Assembly (NCBI GenBank): GCA_047967505.1
Contig: CM106539.1
From: Dipteris shenzhenensis
Taxonomy: Eukaryota > Polypodiophyta > Polypodiopsida > Gleicheniales
DNA length: 64,000 nt
Reading direction: 5' to 3' (one strand)
Positions 45,137 to 55,619 of the stretch are shown one piece after another. Each line of letters opens with the position of its first letter. Within the stretch, counting starts at the first letter, position 1. A program made the position numbers and the translations under genes. The notes under the pieces are model-generated. The model searched no databases. It saw only the letters and a program-made list of their open reading frames with translations, and had not been told where the DNA came from.

Positions 45137-45286
45137 GGGCTGCACACACACACACACACACACACTTTTTTTTCGCAGTAAAAGCCACATGCCAATCAGC
45201 CCACACATCAGCATAAAGCTGATTCTGAACAGCCTTCTTATAAGGCATAGGGTGATACAAACAAGCAGAAAAAGATCAAACACTTT

Positions 45287-47719
45287 GTGGCTATGGTTGA
45301 GAATGAGACAGGACTCAAGGTGCAGACACTTCGCACAGATCGAGGGGGGGGATATATGTCTCATGAATTTGAGACATTTCTAAAAGAAAAAGGCATTATG
45401 CATCAGCTTATAGTGAGGCTTACACCTCAACAGAATGGCAAAGCTGAGCGGAAGAATCGCACCGCCATGGAAATGGATAGATGCATGCTTACTAGTAAGA
45501 AGTTGCCTCACAGGTTTTGGCTGGAAGGCCTCATGTGTGCCAACTATATTTTAAATCGGGCTCCTACAAAGGCTTTGAAGACAATCACTTCCTATGAGGC
45601 ATGGCATGGGAGAAAGCCTTCAGTGGACCACTTCAGAGTTTTTGGTTGTGTAGCATATGCCCACGTGCCTGTGGAGTTCAAACACAAGTTCAAACACAAG
45701 TTGTCAGATAAGGCACTAAAATGCATTTTTGTGGGATATAGTTGACAAAGCAAAGGCTATCGTCTCTACAATCCTGCTATGCGCAAGATTTTTGTTAGTA
45801 GAGATGTTATATTCTCTGAAAATTCTGCACATACACATGCTGAATTTCAGATTCCTGCCTCTTCAGATGATGTGTTTGAGGGGACGCTTCCTATAGCATT
45901 TGGTTCCCCCGCTGAAACTCAGAATTTACAGCAACCTCCACCAACTCCACAAGTACAGATTCAGCCCCCAACTGAATTGGTACAACCTCAGGGTGTGGAT
46001 GAAGTTGTCAGGCAAGAAATTCAAGAGATATACACAGAAAAAACAGTCCCGCATTGGTTGCTTCAGACTCTCAGGGAGAGTAGGCTTGAAGCTCCATTGC
46101 CTGGCAGAACTCGTAGTGCAGTAAGGCACATGGAGGGAGCTCATTCAGTTGAATCAGCTTATGCAGGTACTCTTCTTGATGAGGAGGAGCCTGAGACATT
46201 TGAAGAAGCAAAAAATGATGTGCATTGGATGAATGCCATGCACGATGAGTTGCAGTCCATTCATAAAAATCAGACTTGGGATGTTGTGGATTTGCCACTA
46301 GGTAAGAATGCCATAGGTACACGGTGGGTTTTCAAAGTCAAAAGAAAGCCAGATGGGTCCATTGATTGGTACAAGGCAAGGCTGGTTGCAAAAGGATATG
46401 CTCAGAAAAAAGGCATAGATTATGAGGAGACTTTTGCTCCTACATCCAGGATGACCACCATCAGGTCAGTTATAGCCATGGCTGCAAATTTTGAATGGAA
46501 TGTTCATCAGTTGGACATTAAAACAGTTTTCCTTAATGGAGACTTGTTGGAAGAGGTTTATGTCAAACAACCTCCGGGCTTTGAAATTTCAGGAAATGCA
46601 CTTCAGGTATGCAAGCTGAATAAAGCTTTGTATGGGCTGAAACAAGCCCCACGTGCATGGTATGCCAAAATTGATGCCTTTCTAACCAGCAAGGGGTTGC
46701 ACAATAGTCCAACTGAGAGCACCCTCTACATCAAGAAGGATGGGGGGGATATTTTGGTCATCATTTTTTATGTAGATGACATGCTGCTCACCGGATCAAA
46801 TGAGAAAGTAATTGCAGATTTCAAAGTCCAATTAAAAGCTACATTTGATATGTCAGACTTAGGCTTGTTACATTTCTTTTTGGGGATCCAGTTTATTCAA
46901 GAGAAACGTGGCATTGTTATGACTCAGTCCAAGTATGTTCAAAAGCTCTTGGACAGATTCAACATGCATGATTGCAAGCCTATGTCCACTCCCATGTAGC
47001 CGGGGCTGAAGCTTACAATGCATGATGCGGGTGAATCAATCGATATCACACTCTATAGTCAGGTTGTTGGATGCCTCATTTATCTCTGCAATACACGACC
47101 TGATATTCAGTTTTCACTTTCTTAGGTGAGCAGGTATATGCACAGCCCAAAGATTATGCATTGGCAGGTTGTAAAACGCATCTTCCGTTACTTGCAAGGT
47201 ACAAAGTCTTTTGGCTTGATGTTTCCCAGGGGGGGTGACTTGCAGATGCATGCTTACAGTGACTCAGATTGGGCTGGAGACTATGATACTAGGCAGTCCA
47301 CCAGTGGGAATTGTTTCTTTCTAGGACATGCTTGCATTTCTTGGTTGAGCAAGAAATAGTCTACAGTGGCTACCTCCTCATGTGAAGCTGAGTACAGGGC
47401 AGCTTTCACGGCGACAGTTGAATGTGTTTGGCTGCGTCGTTTATTTGCTGATCTTCATCTTTCATTGGAGGGTCCTTCTCCGATTCTCACTGATAGTCAG
47501 AGTGCTATAGCAGTGGCAAAGAATCCTGTGTTTCATGCTCGCACGAAACACATTGAGGTTCACTATCACTATGTCAGAGAGAAGTTGCATGCAGGAGAGA
47601 TCAGTATGATCTACGTGTCAACACATGACAATGTTGCAGACATCTTCACCAAAGCACTTCCACGTGAAAAGTTTGAGGCATTTCGCAGTGCCCTAAACTT
47701 ATCTCCTTTTGGTGATTGA
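45287..47719 (+). pseudogene. Copia1 integrase (partial), RT and RNase H
   Basis: Integrase starts inside the core: LRTDRGGGYMSHEFETF (second catalytic Asp) and PQQNGKAERKNRT (catalytic Glu), then FGCVAYAHVP. RT: GTRWVFKVKRKPDGSIDWYK, HQLDIKTVFLNGDL, YGLKQAPRAWY and FYVDDMLLTG, the intact catalytic YVDD. RNase H: DSDWAGDYDTRQSTSG, SSCEAEYRA, LTDSQSAIAVAKNP and NVADIFTKALPREKFEAFR. Only four stops interrupt about 810 codons: TGA 45743, TAG 46997, TAG 47123, TAG 47357. The three TAGs sit where Gln is expected (M-Q-PG, S-Q-VSRYM, K-Q-STVA). Confidence 0.95.
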
Positions 47720-47746
47720 TTATTTCCTTGTACATGACATTGGCAC

Positions 47747-47756
47747 TGCAGGGGGG
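47747..47756 (+). other. Copia1 polypurine tract
   Basis: A G-rich tract ending GCAGGGGGG lies immediately before the TGTTAG start of the 3' LTR, where plus-strand synthesis is primed. Confidence 0.8.
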
Positions 47757-47993
47757 TGTTAGAATTATTATTATAATTTAGCAGTGACCAATGTAATGTA
47801 ATAAGTAGGCTAGGGGCACTTTTCCCTACCTGGAGGTTTTCCCCCCTAACCACGGTTAGTTCACTAACTACGGTTAGTGAAGGATAAGGTTTTGTCACTT
47901 AGACAAAACCTTCCCCACTTCTTGTATTCAGTCACTTCTTCTATTGCAAGCACTACGTTCAGCTCTCTTGCTCTCACACTCTCTTCTCTAACA
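47757..47993 (+). mobile_element. Copia1 3' LTR
   Basis: 237 bases, TGTTAG...CTAACA, about eight substitutions from the 5' LTR, followed by the CCCTT target copy. It contains the perfect hairpin at 47886-47912. Confidence 0.95.
47886..47912 (+). promoter_or_regulatory. LTR hairpin, 3' copy
   Basis: AAGGTTTTGTC, loop ACTTA, GACAAAACCTT: a perfect 11-bp stem about 80 bases before the LTR end. In Copia3 the two outer pairs change on both sides. Confidence 0.65.
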
Positions 47994-47998
47994 CCCTT

Positions 47999-48785
47999 GT
48001 GGTTGATGCATGTATATCTCTTCATCTAGGTATTCATTCAGGGATACATTTTTGACATCAAGTTGGTACAAATTCCACCTGCTAGTGATATAAAAAATCT
48101 TATGGAGTTCCAAAAGTTTGTATAGCAGAATTGACAAATATTTGCCAATCTGGGATACACCAAATTCAATGCTGATCGTACACTTTACTACAAAGTTCAA
48201 GGGGAAGACATAATTATTACACTTTTGGTATGTAGATGATCTTATAGTGACAAGGTAGAAATGAAGAGTCCACCACGAAAGCTAAAGAAAGATCTATTTA
48301 CAGAATTTGACATGAAAGACCTTAGCCTCATTTACTATATTGTCTAGACAGAGAATTTTGGAGGGATGCAGAAAGCACATTATGAGTCAACACAAATATG
48401 TTGACAACTACTAAAAACTTTCATATGTAGGATTGCATGATTGTAGCAACTCCAATGGAATAGAATATGAAGTTGACAAAAGATGAAGAAAAGCCAACTA
48501 TGAATGCAAGGTACTATAGACAACTTATTCAATCTTTGATTATCTAACAATCACAAGGCCACATATATGTTATGTTGTCAATCATTGGCACAGTTATGTC
48601 AAAGCCAAAACAATCACACTAGAATGCAGCCAAAAGAGTATTGAGATACATCAGAGGCACAAAACAATTTAAAGTCAAATACAAAGGAAATCATATCAGG
48701 TTGCATGGTTATTGTGATAGTGGCAATGTTGGAGATCATAATACAAGGAGATCAACCCAACTATTTCTTATCACATATCAAAGGA
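47999..48785 (+). mobile_element. Copia4, 3' part: RT and RNase H remnant
   Basis: Continues the element cut at 37806. Frames read WYVDDLIVT (catalytic box, near 48226-48250), FTEFDMKDLSLIYY, then RVLRYIRGTKQFKVKYKGNH and CDSGNVGDHNTRRSTQLFL of the connection/RNase H region. It has many stops and small indels, more than Copia1, as expected for the older host of the nest. The 3' LTR is not recognised. Confidence 0.75.
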
Positions 48786-48929
48786 AGATATAGATATAGA
48801 ATTGGGGACTAATCGAGGAGCCCCTCTTGGTGGGCACAACTATATCATGGTGGTGAAATCCTCAAATATGATGTGTAAATATCACCGTCTATCACTGTTA
48901 AGTCCTCTCTTGATGTGGTGGGGAGTGTG

Positions 48930-49590
48930 GTGTCCATGTCCTTTGTATGCATCAGGCCATGTTAATCGTGACTCCTTCTGTCTAGTGGTCACCTCTGAGT
49001 AAAGTCGGGATAGACTCAACCTCCATCCTGCATGCTCTAGTCCGTCTCTGCTTTGCTCTCTCTCACTCTCACTCACTCTCTCTCTCTCTCTCTTTGCAAT
49101 TCCTAGTCCATCTCTCCTCACCACCTCCTACTACTGATCCACTTTGCCCTCATCTCATCCACCTGCCCTCTTGCCTACCCTTTGGCTCATCTCTAACTCA
49201 AACTCATAGAAGTTTGTAGCAAGCATCTGTGTACGGTCCATCCCTGCCTCAAGAGCCACTGTCCCCTCCTGCTATTTGATCTGCTGCAGAAGTAGGGTCT
49301 CTCTATTCCTCAGCAACTCCATCAGGTACAGGCCCACACGCACTTGAAAAGAGAACTGAATCACCTAGGTCAATGGTCCAAAACCATGCCCTTTTGCAAA
49401 AGGTAGTGGCATAGCCCCCGTATCTCACAGTATACCAAGCATCTACACATAAAGCACTCTAATCTTGATCCCCCCAAGTCTGTGTGGTATGGAGCCAGAG
49501 TAGATCCAACCGCATGATACGACCGATCTCATCCACTGGTTATCCGAGAGTAGGGAAACTCTAGAATGCACCGAAAAGGTGGAAGTCATA
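48930..49590 (-). mobile_element. LINE-B1 3' fragment
   Basis: Parallels the minus-strand LINE-B1 at 25.5-26.2 kb: the TGGTCACCTCTGAG segment, then CATGCCCTTTTGCAAAAGG before the finger and CCCCCCAAG. A (CT)n with CTCACT units lies at 49050-49092. No tail. Confidence 0.65.
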
Positions 49591-50379
49591 GGCAGAGCAA
49601 GGATTGTCCAAAACACAAGAAGACCCCTCTGATGCTATTGAGGGGAAATGGTAATTCGAGTATGACAGATGGCATGAAGGGGAATCCATTGCATATCCTT
49701 GCTTGCATATCCATGAATGCTTTTTTACTGGCTTCCATTCCATAAGACCACCGATATTTCCAAAAATGTGAATAGAAGACAACTTTATCTGTTCATTCAC
49801 TGTGGTAAAATGCAAAGCAAAGTCTGAGCTCTGAGGATCCTCCAGCTATAAAAGATGTAGCCAATGGATCATTTATTGCCTGCAGGAAGATTTCCCTTCA
49901 GAACCAGCATCAAATGGGGAGCCAGTACTACATTCTGATCCGTCAAGGCCTGTGGATGTAGCTTTTAACTTTAAAACTTCAAGTGGTGAAAATTTCGGTT
50001 TCAGTACAAAGAGAAGCATCTGAGCTTCAAGGGTGTAAAATAAAGCAAAGTTGCTCTATTTTTAAGTATATTACTATGGCAAAAGTTATATAGCATACAA
50101 AAACCAATGTAGCAATGTTTACAGTTTCAATACAAGCAGAGGATGGCAGCTAAGGGAGACTTTGAGTGGCACTTGTGGCAAATGCCCAAGCAACTGTGCT
50201 GAGTGAACAACAGAGAGAGAAACAGAAATAGAAAGGGAACAAACATAAAGTATATATACATAAGTTGTACATTCAAGTTAAAAACAAAGTACAGTTATGT
50301 TGAGATCATCTCTTTGCTTTTGTAAATCTAAGAAAGAATTTGCAAAAAGAGTCTCACAAAAGGTACTACACAGCAAGGG
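49591..50379. other. no gene; probable 3' flank of the host-like gene
   Basis: AT-rich without a clear reading frame. The part near 50290-50379 is probably 3' UTR of the minus-strand gene that follows. Confidence 0.4.
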
Positions 50380-51199
50380 TTACACTTTCAATAAAAGAGA
50401 GAACAGCATTTCACATACACTAGCAGGAGGTTTAGCATTTGTTGGTGCTTCCTCCACACCCACACTCCATCTTCTTGCCTGGCTTAACTTCAAAAGGCCA
50501 CCACTACTATTGTCTTCTCTGATCTGAGCATGTCGCTTGAAGAAGAATTTTCATTAGTACCATACAGAGATTGAAGTAGCTAGAATTGCTCTGCAATGTA
50601 TAACGCACACATTTCTCTCTTCTGAACTTTCAATATAGCTGATATTTACCTTTTGGAGTTCAGCAAGCCGTTCCCTTACTTCATTAAGACTTTCTTCATC
50701 TGCCTCAAAAACCTCCCTCCGCCACAGTAAATCAGATGTTTTTGAAACGAAATCACTTTTGGCCTGGCGTTCCCGCAAAAAGGTTTCAAAGAACTGCTGA
50801 GCAGAAAGCTGATTCGCTAGCAAGGTGCCAAAGCGCAACAAAAGTCAACACAATGAAAAAAAACACCCAAGGAATTCACAGTTGACACTGGAAATTTAAA
50901 AAAAACCTGAAATGAAGAGGTGCAGCTAAAAAACAACAAAACTGATCCATCCAAATGGCTAGGAGAATCATAGTTATGATGTCCTTATAAACATTAAATG
51001 AGAGTATTCTGACAACGTATGTGAAAGCATACCAGTTGGCGGCCAATGTATACTTTTGAAAGCTTACTCTAAACTGAGAACATAGCAGTCGATCAAAAAC
51101 AACACGAAGAGGAACTTCAACTGTCCACAGCTGACAAAGACTTCTGGCCAGGTTAAAAGCTGGCCATCCTAGCAAAGCGGAGGATGTGCCTGAGAACAA
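50380..51199 (-). CDS. probable host gene, three 3'-terminal exons
   Basis: The minus strand supports a spliced gene end. Exon A (to 51068) reads LLGWPAFNLARSLCQLWTVE then VPLRVVFDRLLCSQFR and ends at a GTAAGC donor. Exon B (50808 or 50796 to 50650) reads QQFFETFLRERQAKSDFVSK then LLWRREVFEADEESLNEVRE and ends AAG|GTAAAT. Exon C (50523-50380) follows a CAG acceptor with TACTAAT-like branch sequence upstream, gives 47 open codons (IREDNSSGGLLKLSQARRW...) and stops at TAA. All three junctions are in phase 0. Exon B is acidic and helical. I do not recognise the family. The 5' end is lost or interrupted at about 51185, where plus-strand element-like sequence begins; exon A is the least certain part. 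Confidence 0.55.
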
Positions 51200-51377
51200 G
51201 CCTCGTGGAGAGGAGACTCCTCAGGAGCCAGAGATAGGTCACTTGTTTCATCTTTTCGACTCTTTCAAAACTGACGTTGAGTTAGATTTGAAGAAGAAGT
51301 TTTCCAAGATGGGTTTAGTCCTCCAAAAGGCATTAGGTAAGCCAGAAAAAGAGCAAAAATCTAGATCAGCTACCTAG
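51186..51377 (+). other. possible gag-like fragment
   Basis: Open for 63 codons: ETPQEPEIGHLFHLFDSFKT then KKKFSKMGLVLQKALGKPEK. Charged and helical, in the style of a retroelement leader ORF or gag N-terminus. It may belong to the Gypsy that follows. It overlaps the minus-strand exon A by only a few bases. Confidence 0.3.
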
Positions 51378-51654
51378 CATCACCACGTGGTTTTAAACGC
51401 CAGCATTTCAAGCATGTTTTCAAACGTTTGGAACAAAATCTAAACGTTTATAAGCGTCTAAGGGGGGAAAGCTTCTTTTTTAATCCTCAAAACATCTTCT
51501 TTGCATATATATGTCAAAATAGACAACTATTGGCACTTGCAAAGCTTAAAATTTAGTAGTTTCCGCATTCATGAATCTAAAAACACTTACATGATGAAAG
51601 GTTAGGCTTTAATTCTTGTCCTTCTTCTTCTTTGGGTCCAGCCCGACTATTGTC

Positions 51655-51782
51655 CTGTGCCCTAGTGTACTTGCTTATATATATATATATATAGAGAGAG
51701 AGAGAAAGAAAGAAAGAAAGAAATTTTATTAAAGTCTTCGGGAGACCGTGAAGGTCTATGAGACTAAAGATAACTAGTACAA
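51655..51782 (-). mobile_element. LINE-B tail only (very short insertion)
   Basis: On the minus strand: GTCTCATAGACC, TTCAC, GGTCTCCCGAAGAC, TTTAAT, followed by (CTTT)n(CT)n and (TA)n. About 60 bases of element plus microsatellite, so an extreme 5' truncation. Confidence 0.7.
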
Positions 51783-51987
51783 TGAGCATAACGGTGGCGG
51801 TCTCAAAACGGTCCGGCCAACCGTTTCTTCAAAAAAGTTATGAAGGACGGTGTGTCTAGTCCTGGTGCAAAAAAAAGTTATGAGAGAGAGAGAGAGATTC
51901 AGTGAGAGAATTGTCTCGTCAGTTCCATCGTTTGCATGTTCCATCGATACATAGAGAGAATTGTCTTGTCAGCTCCATCATTTACAT

Positions 51988-51999
51988 TGGTATCAGAGC
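51988..51999 (+). other. Gypsy primer-binding site
   Basis: TGGTATCAGAGC, initiator tRNA-Met complement. Confidence 0.85.
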
Positions 52000-52534
52000 T
52001 ATGGCTCATAGCCTTTTCAGGCTGTGATGATCTAGCAAAAGAAAATCTCAGAGATTGGTGTAGCATCATACAGTGCAATAAGCTTGACACCTACTATGCC
52101 AAAATAGTGTGACGATGATGATGGGATTCGATTGACGATTGCGCTTGGAACTTTACGTGGACGCAGAGGAGTGACGGTGCCAATTTTGTTCCTTATACCT
52201 CAGCACACGTTCCGAATCTGATAGGGGTTCTAGGCATACGCAATTGCACGTGAATCAATCATTGGAGATGTGTGCTGACGATGGGAGCATAAGGTGCATA
52301 GATAGTTGAAGCGATGAAGGCCTTAGGAGCATAACTGTACGGTGGCTGACACGAGATAGCCTGACAAAGGAATTGACGAACCTCAGATCATACAGCACCT
52401 ATCTGCAAGCTTGTAGCCATGGCAAAAAACTGGTAAAGCAGTGCAGTAACGAGGAGGGTACTCGATAATGTGTTGGCATTTGCAGGCTTGCAGGCCATGG
52501 GGGGCCACATCCCTTCTGAGAAATTGACTCTGGC

Positions 52535-52672
52535 CAGTTAGGCTAACCAGCCCTTGTCCGGTTATCCATGGTTGCGGGATCCGATTGACCTCGGTTAGAG
52601 GTGCAGTTAACCAGACTGCCTAAGCAAGCCTCTGTCAGTTAACTAGAGGTCCGGTTAAACAGACCCAGTTAG
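52535..52672 (+). promoter_or_regulatory. CNGTTA motif cluster in Gypsy leader
   Basis: Seven plus-strand CAGTTA or CGGTTA words in 138 bases, far above chance. CNGTTR is the core of plant MYB binding sites. The cluster lies in the leader between primer-binding site and gag. A 19-base A run follows at 52687-52705. Confidence 0.5.
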
Positions 52673-53113
52673 AGACCTGCAGTCCCAAAAAAAAAAAAAA
52701 AAAAAGGCTGTCCTTACCTGCCAGTTTTTAACTGCCAGAAAACCAGAAAGGACATCAGAGATTAATGGACTATGAAGAGTGGTGCATGTGCATGCTTTTG
52801 AACACAAAAAAAGGAAGTCAAATGCATTTCCAAGGTCAGTTGCAATAGCCAAAAAAGGCGGCGACACAGCAGGTCTGAGTGGATTACTGTATAAAAATAA
52901 TGGGCCCCATATGCTGAGTCTGGGTGATTTTATGGCTAACCTAGATGAATCCAGGAACATTCCCAAACTCATCCTTCAAAGTTTGAGGGTTATGCCTTGA
53001 GTAGACAGCCAGTTATTGCCACAAGTCTGGACAGACTTGCAGCTTTGCAATACACCTCCTGCTGAGGGACTTCACTGTGTGCAAAGGAATACTCAAGTCC
53101 AAGTGCTGAAATT

Positions 53114-54206
53114 TTGCTGATGGCTTCTTCAAAACATGCCATGTCATTTCCTGAGGACACTGAAAGAGTTGTACATACTAGCCGGGTCAGACCAGAGCAG
53201 ACTGGGCATTCCCGAGAGAAAAACCCATACAGAGAGTTGTTTGAACAGCTTGCCCAAGCAAGAAGGGATCCTTTATTTCGCAAATTGGAAAATCCACATG
53301 TAGAGGAAAAGCTAAAGAAAGTTTCTTCTGGAGCAACCCGGGAAGCAGATTGGCAGGAAAAGAAACCGCAGTTCAACCCCTTCTCTTTCCCAAGAGGATG
53401 CAACCAAGAAGAGTAAGGAATCTTGCCATGCGAGTCAAAAAAAGAGAAGAAGGGACGACCCTAAAGAGAGGTCACATTCCAAGAAGAAGAAGGCCAGACA
53501 TCATCACAGATCTCCAAGTTCTTCTTCCTCTTCTTCCAATTCTACTTCATCGTCTTCTTCTTCCAGGTCACCAAAGCCTAGGTCTAAGAAGAAGTGGTCA
53601 TCCAAGGGAAAGCATGCAGCTCAGACAGCAAAGACTAAAGAATTTAAAGAAGGTGGGAAGTCTGTCAGATTTATTTCTTTTAATGGCCAGTCATACAGAG
53701 AAGGCTATGCAGTTTATAAGGCAGTTTGATGCAGAATTTGGTACAAACAACTTTTCTAAGTCTTCCAAACTGCGCATGGTCAGCTTAGATTTGACAGGGA
53801 CAGCAATGCATGGTGGAGTGCACAGACCACAGATGACTCTGCTCCAAAGAATTGGAAGGACTTTAAAAACGCCTTCTATAAGCAGTTTATGCCTAAACAG
53901 TTTCAAGACTATGTCCTCCTTAGCTGGGAAAGTTTGCATATGGATGATGGAGACAAAGTGGAGATCTATAACCAAAAATTTTGGAATGCATATCTGCAGA
54001 TTGCACCCTTTAAGAAGAAGACCCGGATAAGGAAGTATAGGGCTGGTCTTAATCCAAAGATACAGGCTGTAAATACCCAGCATCATAAAGGCATACAGGA
54101 TATTATGCATGCAGCTTTTGTGGCAAGTTTGATGCACATGCAGGATCCCACTACAATGCCTTCTCTACATGCCGGGACAGCAGAGAAGAAGTCAGCAACT
54201 TCCTAG
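53114..54206 (+). pseudogene. Gypsy gag
   Basis: Parts in different frames: PYRELFEQLAQARRDPLFRK, a Ser/Lys-rich stretch, FIRQFDAEFGTNNFSKSSKL, then FQDYVLLSWESLHMDDGDKV and FWNAYLQIAPFKKKTRIRKY. The last two are typical of the plant Gypsy retrotransposon-gag domain. There are at least two frameshifts. Confidence 0.7.
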
Positions 54207-54328
54207 CTTGAGAAAAAGAGTTTCCCAAGGCTCAAAAGAGGGAATTGCAACCTCAGAAGAAAAGGGAAACCAAGCACAAAAAGCCTATAAAGGAAAATCA
54301 CAGTTTCTCGCCTGAATAGATTGCCATT

Positions 54329-54733
54329 GTGCAAAAAGAGGGCAAATGCTTCAGGTATGGCAAAGAAGGGCATGTGATGCCAAGACCTGAGAGGCCTTTA
54401 GGCTCGAAGAAGCAAAGTAAGTCCCAAGTACCACCCAGGCCGGTGGCGGGTGGAATTCCTCATGTTTTGGGAAGAGTGTCAAATCTAGAGGAAAGAGAGT
54501 TGTTGCTTTCATGGGGCAAGATAAGAGCACTTATTCTATTTGATCCAGGGGCTACTGATAACTTCGTATCAGAAGACATAGCCCTGAGGCTAGGAAAAAA
54601 GACCAAAGAGGTGGGCAGGGCCCTAGATGCCAATCCATGGGGACCCTGTGCCTGTTACTCCCTTGATTGGGAAGCTTCATGTCCATGTATAGAGTTACGT
54701 AGATCAGGAGGACTTCTTCATTTTCCCTCTTAA
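54329..54733 (+). pseudogene. Gypsy zinc knuckle and protease
   Basis: GKCFRYGKEGHVMPRP is a CCHC knuckle with only the first Cys and the His left. IRALILFDPGATDNFVSEDI is the retropepsin motif; the usual DSGA or DTGA is DPGA here. GRVSNLEERELL precedes it. Confidence 0.75.
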
Positions 54734-55017
54734 GCATCATGATGTATATCTGGGAATGCCTTGGTTTCATCACAAGGCAGTGAAGTTGTCTCTTCTTGAA
54801 AGAGTGCTTGAGTTTGTACATAGGGGTAAAGCGCACTGTATCGTTGCCAGGAATAGAGGGCAGACCATCCCCATTATATCTTATGTTTCTGTTGGCAAGG
54901 CAATAAAATCTGCGGTTTCAAGGTATATGGTTTTCATTAAAGAAGGAGATCTAGAAATGCATGCTGATTTAAATGATGCTGACAGAGAAAATTTTCAGTT
55001 TCTTGAAAATTTTTAAA

Positions 55018-55614
55018 GATTGCTTCTCAGATGCATTGCCAGAGGAGTTACCCCCTGAGAGACTAGAAGACCATTGTATAGAACTGATGCCTAGCAGTGA
55101 GCCATCCGACAGACCACCTTACAGGGTCAGAGATAGGAGATTATGGCTCAAGTACAGGACATGCTGTCCAAAGGCTTAATTCAACCCAGCTCCTCTCCGT
55201 TTTGTTTCCCTTGTACTTCTTGTACTGAAGAAAGATGGCTCATTTCATATGTGCCTTGATCATCGCGCACTAAACAAGATGACCACAAGAATAGATTCCC
55301 AATTCTGTGCATAGATGATGTGCTGGATCAGCACAATGGAGCCTCGGTTTTCAACAAGATTGAAATGGAAAGTGGTTATCATCAAGTCCGAATACAACCG
55401 CAGGATGTGCACAAGACAACATTCCGCACGTTTGGGCTGTAAGAATATTTGGTGATGCCTTTTGGATTGACAAATGCCCCTGCTACCTTTAATCGAATGA
55501 TGGATCATATTTATAGGCAGTTCAATGGTACCTTCTTCGATGACATCATAGCCTTTTCTAAGTCCAAAGAAGAGCACAGGGAACACCTTGCTACTATCTT
55601 TCAGAAGCTGTGAA
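55018..55614 (+). pseudogene. Gypsy reverse transcriptase
   Basis: LPEELPPERLEDHCIELMPS, then a frame change, VFNKIEMESGYHQVRI (the catalytic Asp of the usual KIDL is Glu), a TAA, EYLVMPFGLTNAPATFNRMM, and TFFDDIIAFSK with the catalytic DD. The catalytic change and stops make it inactive. Confidence 0.85.
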
Positions 55615-55619
55615 ATCAC

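Larger units (their letters stand above)
39857..45174 (-). mobile_element. LINE-A2, full-length non-LTR retrotransposon, 5.3 kb
   Basis: Flanked by an 18-bp target duplication GCAGYAAAAGCCACATGC (39839-39856 and 45175-45192) with one C/T difference. On the minus strand it starts with A8 and (GT)n, then a GTAC-rich leader, ORF1, ORF2 and a 3' end TTAATAATATAGTTAC...TTTCAC followed by A9. All parts of a LINE are present. ORF2 has two stops and one frameshift. LINE-A1 is its close relative; LINE-A3 (63.2 kb) and the 49-bp insertion at 61585 share its 3' end. Confidence 0.95.
37812..47993 (+). mobile_element. Copia1, LTR retrotransposon with both LTRs and TSD
   Basis: Two 237-base LTRs, a 5-bp target duplication CCCTT (37807-37811 and 47994-47998), primer-binding site, GTAC-rich leader, gag, and integrase-RT-RNase H in the order of Ty1/copia. 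The LTRs differ at about eight positions (roughly 97% identity). LINE-A2 (39857-45174) is inserted in gag. Without LINE-A2 the element is about 4.85 kb. A deletion has removed the end of gag, protease and the start of integrase, so it is non-autonomous even before counting the stops. Confidence 0.95.

Noticed and set aside
47611-47898. minus-strand frame repeated at 37672-37953
   Set aside because: It is the antisense of the Copia1 LTRs, which explains its two copies.
50401-50500. Cys-rich C-terminus resembling metallothionein (minus, MECGCGGSTNKC)
   Set aside because: It is a different frame of exon C; the phase-0 frame from the acceptor is longer and consistent with the upstream exons.
52687-52705. 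A19 run as a LINE or retrogene tail
   Set aside because: No LINE 3' sequence or target duplication is visible beside it.
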